Positions 24,363-32,133 of a DNA stretch of 38,369 nt are shown in pieces. Below the pieces are notes generated by a model. That model did not search any database. It had not been told where the DNA came from and saw only the letters and a list, made by a program, of their open reading frames with translations. The stretch comes from an uncultured Pseudomonadales bacterium (GTDB taxonomy: Bacteria; Pseudomonadota; Gammaproteobacteria; Pseudomonadales; Pseudohongiellaceae). Made by a program: the position numbers and the translations under genes. The stretch is taken from the NCBI GenBank assembly GCA_947259995.1, contig CAMYOK010000018.1:1-38369 (forward strand), read 5' to 3'. The number at the start of each line of letters is the position of its first letter. Position 1 is the first letter of the stretch.

Positions 24363-26277
24363 CTGACTCTTCCCAATAAGACTCCATTGTAGCGAGGGAT
24401 AATGACACCGTAGTGCCTTTATTCAATTGGCTGTGAATCGTGAGTTGCGCAGCGATATTTCTGGCGCGCTCTTGCATGCCCAATAGCCCAAGGGAGCGAA
24501 ACGCCAAATCCCCTACAACAAAGCCTTTACCATTATCAGTCACTTTTATTTGTAAACATTGGTTTTCATCCACCTCAATGATCACTCTGACAATACTCGC
24601 ATTGGCGTGGCGGACGACATTGGTCAACGCCTCTTGAATAATACGGAATAATTGCGTGGTTTGCTCACTGTCTAAAGACGGAATCGTTTGCTTGCAAATA
24701 ATCTCACAATCCAGCCCCGTTCTCGCCTGAGTTTCTTTCGCTTGCCATTCCAAGGCTGGCACTAAGCCCAGCGCATCAAGCACTTCGGGGCGCAGGTCTT
24801 GCGCGATTCTTTTAACAGAGATTAGAGTCGATGCCACAAGCTGCGTAATACTCTCTATGCCCTGCTTCAATTGCTCAGCCGGTTTATCATCGATGTCGCG
24901 CTTGAAAAGGTCGAGATCAATCTTCAGCGCCGTCAGAATTTGTCCTAACTCATCATGAATCTCTCTTGAGATGCGCGTTCGCTCTTCCTCGCGAATTTGT
25001 TGCAGACGAGATGCTAGGCGTTGCAGTGCTCGCTTAGAGGTGACCGAATGGGTTACGTCACGCCCAATCACTATGAGCCGAGCTTGATCCGTATGGTGCG
25101 TTCCGCTCCAGCGGATATTGTGATACTGGCCATCTTTGAATTTCATGCGCACATCCAGCGCCGGCAAGTTCTCTTTCTCGAGTTTCATGCCCTGCAAAAC
25201 AGCCACCACCGCAGCGAGATCTTCGGGGTGTACAAAGTCGGTGATTCTCCTACCCAACAGCTCTTTTCCTGCTACGCCAAAGTTACGGGTACAGGCTGGG
25301 TTAGTCTGAAAAATAGTGCCGTCGTACTCGATGATCGCGAACATATCGACCGATTGCTCAAACACTTGATCACGTTCTAGTTTAGCTTTTTTTTGCAGAG
25401 TGAAGTCTTGAATAAGATTCATGGTTTGGATCGGTTGCCCGGCGCTATTATAAATAGCGGCAACCGACGCCCTACCCCATTTGGTCTGTCGATCAGGGCG
25501 GCGGATATGCACATCGCTGACTAAATTTCGGCTACGCCCCGCGATCACCTCTGCTTGTAAATAAGCCATAACGCTCTTATCGTGTTCAAACAAGGTCAAG
25601 CCTATATTTTGGCCCAATAACTCATGCCGTTCACGCCCGACCAACTCACAGAATGCAGAGTTAACGTCCTCACACAAACCATCCAGAGAAGCGATAAAGA
25701 AGCCGACAGTAGAGTTTCTAAAAATTGTCCTATACTTGGACTCGCTTTCCTTTAGGGTGTCATAGCTTTCATCAAAAGAGGCATTAGACCTAATCAATTT
25801 TCCATTCACTGGGCCCGTCTCAGCGATCTGCACAAAGGGTTTCTCAAGCTCTAGTTGTTTGACCAATGTGCCTGCTATGGTCTCAACCGCCAATGTTTGT
25901 GATGGGGATAATGTGCGTTGCTCTGCGTCAAGCACACATAACATGCCAAATTTCTTACCCGCAGAACTCAACAAAGCAAGGCCGGCTATAAATGAGATTG
26001 CTGGCGTTTTACCGAACAGCGCTTTAGTAAAAGCGCCAGACTCATCGCCACCACCATCGATCTGTTGCAACTGCGCGCCAATCAACACTTCACTCAATGC
26101 AGGAAAGGTAATGCCTAGCTCTTTTAACACCGCCCCATGAACACTGGCATAGCATTGCTCTGCGCTATCAAAGGCAATGATAAATGCCATAGAGCATTCG
26201 CAGATGGCAGCAAGGTTTGTCGTGAGTCTTTCAATTTCCCACTCATTAGGAAAAGAACGCACTAAATGGGAATACAT
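24355..26277 (-). CDS. Soluble GAF-PAS-PAS histidine kinase, NarX/HisKA_3 type
   Basis: 640 residues with no membrane segment, so a cytoplasmic sensor. N-terminal GAF-like domain (about 10-155), two PAS domains (about 175-300, 'YRTIFRNSTVGFFIASLDG', and 305-415, 'VFEQSVDMFAIIEYDGTIF'), a HisKA_3 dimerisation helix with H441 in ISREIHDELGQIL, and a compact HATPase (RIIQEALTNVVRHANAS, TDNGKGF, GLLGMQERA). This kinase type pairs with NarL-family regulators, and the next gene is exactly that, overlapping by 8 nt. GAF/PAS input suggests redox, gas or small-molecule sensing; no cofactor-binding residue can be assigned by eye. Confidence 0.9.
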   Translation of the reverse strand: MYSHLVRSFPNEWEIERLTTNLAAICECSMAFIIAFDSAEQCYASVHGAVLKELGITFPALSEVLIGAQLQQIDGGGDESGAFTKALFGKTPAISFIAGLALLSSAGKKFGMLCVLDAEQRTLSPSQTLAVETIAGTLVKQLELEKPFVQIAETGPVNGKLIRSNASFDESYDTLKESESKYRTIFRNSTVGFFIASLDGLCEDVNSAFCELVGRERHELLGQNIGLTLFEHDKSVMAYLQAEVIAGRSRNLVSDVHIRRPDRQTKWGRASVAAIYNSAGQPIQTMNLIQDFTLQKKAKLERDQVFEQSVDMFAIIEYDGTIFQTNPACTRNFGVAGKELLGRRITDFVHPEDLAAVVAVLQGMKLEKENLPALDVRMKFKDGQYHNIRWSGTHHTDQARLIVIGRDVTHSVTSKRALQRLASRLQQIREEERTRISREIHDELGQILTALKIDLDLFKRDIDDKPAEQLKQGIESITQLVASTLISVKRIAQDLRPEVLDALGLVPALEWQAKETQARTGLDCEIICKQTIPSLDSEQTTQLFRIIQEALTNVVRHANASIVRVIIEVDENQCLQIKVTDNGKGFVVGDLAFRSLGLLGMQERARNIAAQLTIHSQLNKGTTVSLSLATMESYWEESDD

Positions 26278-26568
26278 GAGTTTAGGAGCACCCTCGTTGG
26301 GAGAAAAACGATCAATTTATACACCCAAGATACCACAGGCATCTAGAATTGGAATATTGGCAGTATGAGCATGGCGCATACGGCACTAAGTGCTATAATT
26401 TTGCGCTTTGTAAAACAGCACCCAATCTGGCCGGAAGTAGATGAGCGATACGAAAAGTTTCGAAAAGCACACCCCCATGATGCATTGGTTTTAGTTTATT
26501 GATATTGCTAGATTATTTAATAGTTATTTTGATTTGCTATACTTTTTACTACACTTGCAACTGGTAGG

Positions 26569-26656
26569 TAACGATGGGGACCCAATTGCAGAGGAACCGG
26601 ATTCAAAATCCGGTTCTAGTGATAGAGTGCCGGTTCAAGTCCGGCTCCCGGTACCA
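26569..26656 (+). pseudogene. tRNA-Leu(CAA), 3' part intact, 5' part degenerate
   Basis: From 26597 the sequence is a class II tRNA: anticodon stem 26597-26601/26609-26613, loop TTCAAAA with anticodon CAA, long variable arm (TCTA gtga TAGA), T arm 26629-26633/26641-26645 with loop TTCAAGT, 3' acceptor strand tcccggt, A, encoded CCA ending 26656. The upstream bases (about 26569-26596) do not give an acceptor strand that pairs with tcccggt, and the D arm is unconvincing. So it is probably a broken gene or an attachment-site remnant. A TATACT box at 26538-26543 may be a relic promoter. Confidence 0.6.
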
Positions 26657-26940
26657 AATCTTTCGGTCAGCTTTCGACGAGAGATTCAGAAAACTCCTTT
26701 CGATACTTCCACTTGCTGACGACCTCGTCCTCGGCCCGATTTTGCGTGTCCGGCGTTTGGGTTCGGTTATGGCCAAAAGTGCCGGACTGGGGTTCTCTAT
26801 AGTCCGGTTCTCAGGGCGCTGAGTGGCCATTTTTCGCCCGTCGAAACTTTCGGGGTCACTCGACGCAATCGACGACTCGACGCTGGGCCATGTGAGTCGA
26901 GGGGGCTGGACCGGCGTCGGGTGCGTCGGGTCGTCGGGTG
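26598..26940. repeat. Left boundary direct repeat of the Rhs island
   Basis: Starts in the tRNA-Leu anticodon stem and continues about 285 bp past CCA into GC-rich structured sequence. Against the copy at 36390 the first about 85 bp are identical; the rest is similar with substitutions and small indels. It contains three mutually complementary segments (26748-26754, 26781-26788, 26801-26808). Reading frames on the minus strand of both copies translate this repeat (shared 'TRRTRRRS' stretch) and are not taken as genes. Confidence 0.9.
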
Positions 26941-26980
26941 GGGGTTGAGAGTTACTGCGTGCCGAAAACGGGCGGGCAAT

Positions 26981-27004
26981 TTCCGGTAATGTCTTTTACC
27001 GGAA
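26981..27004. other. Perfect 9-bp hairpin next to the left boundary
   Basis: ttccggtaa (26981-26989) pairs with ttaccggaa (26996-27004) across a 6-nt loop. It is about 80 bp downstream of the last minus-strand island gene and 40 bp inside the boundary repeat. It lacks a T-run on either strand. It may be a weak terminator or a recombination-site structure; it is not present at the right boundary. Confidence 0.35.
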
Positions 27005-27081
27005 TACCTACTTAACGTTATTCAGACAATTGTTGGTAGACGACAATGTACGGATCTAAGTAATTTTTATTTACCAAATAA

Positions 27082-27507
27082 TTATAGGTTAAGATCAGAA
27101 TGTGACAAATATTCCTGTCGCAATAGTCGTCCGATAACGATAACTACTGCTATATTATATAGAATTGCTATTGTTGATAGCTTTGTCACCAAATACTCAA
27201 ATTCCTCTGGCCCAACAGTAAAAAGAGTAAATATCGCAATCAGTATTACTACTGCAATAGGTATAAATATTATTCTTCCATAATATTGAGATGAGTTATT
27301 CTTATCCACTCCTTTAAGAACCTGTTTCGTAACCATTACCAATAGGAGTAGTGAAATACCTCCCACAAGAGGTACAAATATCCATAGCTTTTTAATGAAT
27401 TCACCTCCCATGAAAATAACAGTGCTTAAGGATATGAACGATATTACAAAGCCAGAGTAAACGGATTTTTCCATTGCACTTAAACTTTTATAAAATGAAT
27501 ATACCAT
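27082..27507 (-). CDS. Small integral membrane protein, unknown function
   Basis: 141 residues with four hydrophobic segments (about 17-38, 42-62, 75-100, 110-132) and short loops, low-GC codon use like the rest of the island. No family recognised. It lies 55 nt after the DUF4279 gene on the same strand and is the last gene of the Rhs operon. Genes in this position after Rhs toxins are often extra immunity proteins; a membrane immunity protein would fit a toxin acting on membranes, but this is inference. The Shine-Dalgarno is weak. Confidence 0.6.
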   Translation of the reverse strand: MVYSFYKSLSAMEKSVYSGFVISFISLSTVIFMGGEFIKKLWIFVPLVGGISLLLLVMVTKQVLKGVDKNNSSQYYGRIIFIPIAVVILIAIFTLFTVGPEEFEYLVTKLSTIAILYNIAVVIVIGRLLRQEYLSHSDLNL

Positions 27508-27562
27508 TTAAGTAACGCCTACATTTACTATTTCTTGGTGAATCGAATATCTTAGACTTTTC

Positions 27563-27946
27563 TCATGTGCATTCGAATTCCAATCTAGCACCAATATAGC
27601 CTAAAAAATTAAGAATGTTTGGAGAAAGAGCAATATTACTTATATTTTCATTACTTGAAATCTCTATTTCTAAGTAAATATCACATTCACCAGAAAATTG
27701 TTTCAAATACTCCCTCTTTAACTCAAATATTTTTAGAAATTCATCTTCATAATTTGAGAAAGTTAGTTGGGAATTTTTCCCTATTGCAAAAGACCATACG
27801 TTTTCACTAAACGGAGTTTGCCCCTCCCTTCTCATTTCTCCGATTCTGCATGAATTAGTTGGTTCTATGCTTAATACTCTAGTAATATTTCCCGGGTCAA
27901 TAGTACTACTATGTAGTGACAGATAAAGCTGCAATTCTTTCATCAT
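27563..27946 (-). CDS. DUF4279-like protein, probable immunity protein of the Rhs toxin
   Basis: 127 residues, cytoplasmic. The pattern 'LYLSLHSSTIDPGNITRVLSIEP', then a Gly, then 'NVWSFAIG', and the C-terminal 'LSPNILNFLGYIGARLEFEC' matches the layout of DUF4279 proteins, small alpha/beta proteins often found beside polymorphic toxins. The ATG overlaps the Rhs stop codon by 4 nt (ATGA, 27943-27946) with AGGA just upstream, so translation is coupled to the toxin, as expected for a neutralising partner. Immunity function is inferred from position and family, not shown. A second ATG follows immediately. Confidence 0.72.
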   Translation of the reverse strand: MMKELQLYLSLHSSTIDPGNITRVLSIEPTNSCRIGEMRREGQTPFSENVWSFAIGKNSQLTFSNYEDEFLKIFELKREYLKQFSGECDIYLEIEISSNENISNIALSPNILNFLGYIGARLEFECT

Positions 27947-30900
27947 GGTATCCTATAAATATTCAAACCTGTATTAGCGACGATCGCTCGGCTACCTTTC
28001 CTTTTTAATACTATGTCACCATTTTTACATTTATAGAGATCAAAATACTTTGGAGGCTTACCATATCCTTCTTTTTCTTTGTGAAGCGCTTCGCTACCAC
28101 CTAGGTAATTTTTTAACCTTTCAATTTCAGACTTTGTAAGCGGGCTATCACAATTATCATCATTATCACATTCATCATCATTAGTTTGATCAAAAGCCTT
28201 ATCTATGAAATAGATGGCAGCTAATTGAATTCCAGCCTGAATAGCTAATCCCACTGTAGCGCCAATACCGCACCCTATAGGTCCAGCAGGAGCTCCAACC
28301 ATACATCCTACTGCAGGATTCTCCCCAGTAGGATCATTGTATCGAATTGGATTTGATAAAGTATAAGCGAATGTATTTAGTCCCCCGCCTAAACCAATAG
28401 GATCACTCTCAGTGAACCGGCCTAAACTAGGATCATAATCTCTATAATAGTTGTAATGGAGCCCGCTCTCACTATCCGAATATTGCCCGGGAAACCGCAC
28501 ATTGTTTTCGATCGCTTCAGCGACAAGTTCCACATCCCCAAACGGCTGATATACCGCATCCCAAACCACCACCTGAGATTCATCACTGATCTTTTGCGGC
28601 GTACCAAGATGATCGTTGTGTACGAAGTACAAAGATTCATCTGGAGAATCAGTATCATCTACTAATGCGATCTGTTGGCCGTTGAGGTAGACATACTCAC
28701 GTAGTGTTTGACCAGTGCCAGCATCGATCTCAGCAATGAGTTGACCGCTCTGATCGTAGATGAAATGCACGGTGGAGTTCGTGTCGCCGTTCACTGTTTT
28801 AGCTACACGCTGCCCCTGTGCATTGTGTAGATTCTCAACGTGCGCTTGTTGCTGCGCGATTCCACTGTCACATGTTTGTGGCCGTACAATATTGGTATTA
28901 GGCATTGCTGCTTCAAGATCATCTAGCTTTGCACACGTTAGGTCGGAATTTCCAGATAAATCCAGTGATTCTAAATTGCTCAGCGCCTCTATACCTTCAA
29001 GACTCTCAAGGCCACTATTGCTGCAATCTAAGGCGGTAACTTCGTTGGTTGTTGCCCAGCCATTTGATGCTGCCTGCCCGAGAACGCAAGCTTGTAAGCC
29101 AAGGTCAGTAAAAGGAGCCTCATTGACTGGAGTAAGTGTTTCGCCAGAACTTACGCTTGCAAACAGATAGAGCTTACCGAAACCTCCATCGGCACCGTAC
29201 GCCCCTACTGCGATTTGCCCACTTGGAGTGACTGCAAGTCCTTGGCCGAAGTTAACATCAGCGTCGGGTTCAGGATTATTTATGGCCTTGATTAGTGAAC
29301 CATCTGTCCCTGAATATATATAGACACGTCCCGAGTTCTGAGCCCCGAAGTCGTCATTAGCGGCACCTACTACAACATCACCTGAGGGGGTGCTTGCAAT
29401 GGAGGAGGCAAACAATCCATCCGTGTCTGCAAGTGGATTAGATACACTCCACAGCAACGACCCAGTTACCGATTCATGAACGAATAGGCTGCCGTCATTA
29501 CTTGCATTGGTGTCTTTTAGTCGCGCACTAACGAGAATATTCCCCTGCGTCGTTGTACTTACAACGCTTCCGTAATCATCATATGCTGTAGCAGAGGGAC
29601 TTGGGATCGATAGCAAAAGGCTGCCGTTATTCTCGGCAAACAAGTGCACAGCTCCAGCATCAGTCTGCACGGATACGTCATCTTTGGGGGCCCCAACGAG
29701 TATTTCGTTAGCAGCATTTACGGTCAGCGATTTGCCAAATTCTGCATTCAAATCCCCCGACGGATTGCTGATGGTATAGACAAGAGTTCCAACAGGGTCG
29801 AACACATGCACTGCACCCCCAAGTCCTTGCTGATAGGCGCCAACGATTATGTTGCCAGTACTGCTGCCTGAAACCACATAACCAAATCGATCTCCAGCAA
29901 TTGGCGTCGGATTGCTTATAACTTGCAGTAAGCTCCCGTTGGCTCCGTCAAAGATGTAAACGGTACCGGAATTGACCCCTGATGTATCATCGTTCCACGC
30001 GCCTACAATTATGTCGCCAGTGTCACTAGACGCTACTGACCATCCAAAATAGTCACTGCCGCTAATTGAAGGATTCGTTATCTGAAATAGCGATTCGCCA
30101 TTTGTACTATCAATGAGATAAACCTCTCCGTCATACGAATCGGTAAAAGGGTTATAGGTGATAGCGCTGCTGATGAGATTTCCAGAAGGTGTTGAAGCCA
30201 CAGCAAAACTGAATTGATTGGTCGCTGGTTTTCCAGGGTTTAACAAGCTGAATACGAGATCCCCCTCTCCCAGACAACTAGAAGGGTGTGAAATTATCCC
30301 AGAACCTAGCAAGCCTTCAAGCGCTCCCAATGCACTACACTCAAGACTGGTCGCTCCTGAAAGATCGAGAGAGGTTAGTTGACTGAGCCCTTCCAGTTCG
30401 CCTAACAACGTAATTGGGTTATTAGAAAGTGAAAGGCTAGTTAGATTACCAAAAGAAGAAAGTCCAGCAAGATTGGAAACCCCTTGACCATTGCAACTTA
30501 GGCTCGTGACCTGAGAAGGCGAAGTCCAACCGTTAGCGGCGCCAGTTGCATCTATGCATGCACCTAAGGCTGCGTCAGCAACGTAAGCAGAAAGTGGGGC
30601 AAGTAATTGTTGAGAAACTAAAGTACAACTCGGGACTTGGCAATGATTCACGGAGTCTGTAAAAGTCTGCACCCCTGCTCTATCAATCCGGAAACGATAG
30701 TCCCCCGGCAAAAGTGTGAATTTCACCTGTCCAGTAACATCAGTTACCGCTGTTTTATTTACGTAGCTATTTCCATTGAACGCATACACATTCAAACCTG
30801 TCTCGACATTGCCAAGAGAATTTGTAACTGAGACAGTCACAGATTCTGGGACTTCATAGCTGATGGAATTACACCCAGGCAATGCACAATGGTTCACAGT

Positions 30901-32133
30901 ATTTGTATAGAATTGTGTGCCACTTTTATCAATACGGAATCTATAGCCGCCTGGCAGCAAAGTGAAAGTTGCTTGACCGTTTGCATCAGTAACTGCAGAT
31001 TTGTTCATATAGGTGTTAGCGTTGTATGCATAGACAGTCAGTCCCGATTCGACACCGCCAGCACTACTGCTGACATTCACGGTCACTGACTCTGGAACCT
31101 CGAGCCCTACCGCATCGCACCCTGGAACAGAACAATGATTTACTGTGTCGGTATAATATTGAGTTCCGTTCTTGTCTACTCGAAAGCGGTAATCTCCCGG
31201 AATCAACGTGAACTCGGCCACACCGCTAGCATTGGTAATGGCGGACTTGTTGATATAGGTATTACCGTTGTAGGCGTATACGTTTAAACCAGATTCATTG
31301 CCACCAGCACTCGAAGTGACAGTAACCGCCACTGAGCTTGGCATGCTGAACGACACCTCTGTACAACTCGACACCACACAATGATTACTAGCGCTAGTAA
31401 AGAATTGGGTGCCATTCTTATCGATTCGAAATCGATAACTTCCAGGAACTAAAGTAAAAGTCGCTTCACCATTAGCATCAGTGATTGCTGATTTATTGAC
31501 ATATGTAGCTCCATTAAATGCGTAGACATTCAACCCTGCCTCTGGTCCGAAGTCGCCCTCTACAGTTACCACAACTGATTCAGGTATTTCCTGTTCTACA
31601 GAAACACATCCGGGAACTGCGCAATGATTTGTGGTTCCTGTATAAAATTGTGTGCCGTTCTTATCTACTCGAAAACGGTAGGCACCAATAGGCAATTGCA
31701 AAGTTGCAACACCATAGGCATTGCTCACCGCCGACTTGTTGATATAAGTACTTCCATTGAAGGCATAGATACTAAGCCCCGCCTCTGGACCACCGGCGCT
31801 GCTAGTCAACGTTACTTCGACAGGACGAGGAATATTTACTGCGACTGAGTTACACGAAGGAGTGCTGCAATGGTTTGTCCCACCACTATAATATTCTGTG
31901 CCGCTTTTGTCGGCACGAAAACGGTAGCTACCATCACTTAACACCATTGTTGCGACACCATTGGCATCGGTCACTGCGCTTTTGTTTAAATAAGTATTGT
32001 TATTAAAGGCGTAGACGTTAATTCCGGAAAGCAATGTTCCTGCATCATCACTTACAGTCACGCTTACAGGCGTTTGTGCTAATGCGAGGCTTGCAGTTAA
32101 ACTCAGAGCCCATCCTAGTAGGAGCTTCTTCAT
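27943..32133 (-). CDS. Secreted Rhs C-terminal half with adhesin-like ectodomain and toxin tail
   Basis: 1396 residues. Signal peptide 1-19 (LALA-Q). Six tandem 82-residue repeats (23-513), each with 'GLNVYAFNGNTYINKSA', 'YRFRxDKxGTQ' and a NHCxxPxC cysteine pair. LRR module (about 520-620), seven FG-GAP-like blades (about 622-993, 'FGxxVAxxxxGxIIVGA'), a second homologous LRR (about 1003-1085). From about 1095 an Rhs chain resumes (HNAQGQRVAKT, YDQSGQLIAEID, NDHLGTPQKISD) to the core end RFTESDPIGLGGG. Then a Gly-rich hydrophobic segment and a short tail (about 1340-1396, 'DLYKCKNGDIVLKRKGSRA') in toxin position. AAGGAG sits 7 nt before the ATG, inside the end of the preceding rhs gene (4-nt overlap). 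The first about 1,090 residues are not normal for Rhs. Confidence 0.88.
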   Translation of the reverse strand: MKKLLLGWALSLTASLALAQTPVSVTVSDDAGTLLSGINVYAFNNNTYLNKSAVTDANGVATMVLSDGSYRFRADKSGTEYYSGGTNHCSTPSCNSVAVNIPRPVEVTLTSSAGGPEAGLSIYAFNGSTYINKSAVSNAYGVATLQLPIGAYRFRVDKNGTQFYTGTTNHCAVPGCVSVEQEIPESVVVTVEGDFGPEAGLNVYAFNGATYVNKSAITDANGEATFTLVPGSYRFRIDKNGTQFFTSASNHCVVSSCTEVSFSMPSSVAVTVTSSAGGNESGLNVYAYNGNTYINKSAITNASGVAEFTLIPGDYRFRVDKNGTQYYTDTVNHCSVPGCDAVGLEVPESVTVNVSSSAGGVESGLTVYAYNANTYMNKSAVTDANGQATFTLLPGGYRFRIDKSGTQFYTNTVNHCALPGCNSISYEVPESVTVSVTNSLGNVETGLNVYAFNGNSYVNKTAVTDVTGQVKFTLLPGDYRFRIDRAGVQTFTDSVNHCQVPSCTLVSQQLLAPLSAYVADAALGACIDATGAANGWTSPSQVTSLSCNGQGVSNLAGLSSFGNLTSLSLSNNPITLLGELEGLSQLTSLDLSGATSLECSALGALEGLLGSGIISHPSSCLGEGDLVFSLLNPGKPATNQFSFAVASTPSGNLISSAITYNPFTDSYDGEVYLIDSTNGESLFQITNPSISGSDYFGWSVASSDTGDIIVGAWNDDTSGVNSGTVYIFDGANGSLLQVISNPTPIAGDRFGYVVSGSSTGNIIVGAYQQGLGGAVHVFDPVGTLVYTISNPSGDLNAEFGKSLTVNAANEILVGAPKDDVSVQTDAGAVHLFAENNGSLLLSIPSPSATAYDDYGSVVSTTTQGNILVSARLKDTNASNDGSLFVHESVTGSLLWSVSNPLADTDGLFASSIASTPSGDVVVGAANDDFGAQNSGRVYIYSGTDGSLIKAINNPEPDADVNFGQGLAVTPSGQIAVGAYGADGGFGKLYLFASVSSGETLTPVNEAPFTDLGLQACVLGQAASNGWATTNEVTALDCSNSGLESLEGIEALSNLESLDLSGNSDLTCAKLDDLEAAMPNTNIVRPQTCDSGIAQQQAHVENLHNAQGQRVAKTVNGDTNSTVHFIYDQSGQLIAEIDAGTGQTLREYVYLNGQQIALVDDTDSPDESLYFVHNDHLGTPQKISDESQVVVWDAVYQPFGDVELVAEAIENNVRFPGQYSDSESGLHYNYYRDYDPSLGRFTESDPIGLGGGLNTFAYTLSNPIRYNDPTGENPAVGCMVGAPAGPIGCGIGATVGLAIQAGIQLAAIYFIDKAFDQTNDDECDNDDNCDSPLTKSEIERLKNYLGGSEALHKEKEGYGKPPKYFDLYKCKNGDIVLKRKGSRAIVANTGLNIYRIP
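30595..32067 (-). repeat. Six tandem coding repeats of about 246 bp
   Basis: Encodes residues 23-513 of the second Rhs protein: six units of 82, 82, 81, 82, 82 and 82 residues. The fold looks like a carboxypeptidase-regulatory or surface-adhesin beta-sandwich, with two conserved cysteines (NHCxxxxC) that could form an intra-domain disulfide outside the cytoplasm. Unit number may vary between strains by recombination. Confidence 0.88.

Noticed and set aside
26394..26399. TATAAT box as promoter for a gene at 26.4-26.6 kb
   Set aside because: No -35 at a suitable distance and no supportable gene follows; left unannotated.
26569..26656. Intact functional tRNA-Leu gene
   Set aside because: The 3' half is perfect, but no 5' acceptor strand pairing with tcccggt is found in the right place. 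Kept as a probable pseudogene or attachment-site remnant.
26603..26979. Minus-strand Arg-rich reading frames in the boundary repeat
   Set aside because: They follow the repeat in both copies (shared TRRTRRRS), with no start signals and composition typical of GC-rich non-coding DNA.
32130..32133. Frameshift or sequencing error splitting one rhs gene
   Set aside because: The second gene has a perfect Shine-Dalgarno, a proper signal peptide and about 1,060 extra residues before the Rhs chain resumes, so a simple frameshift cannot explain it.
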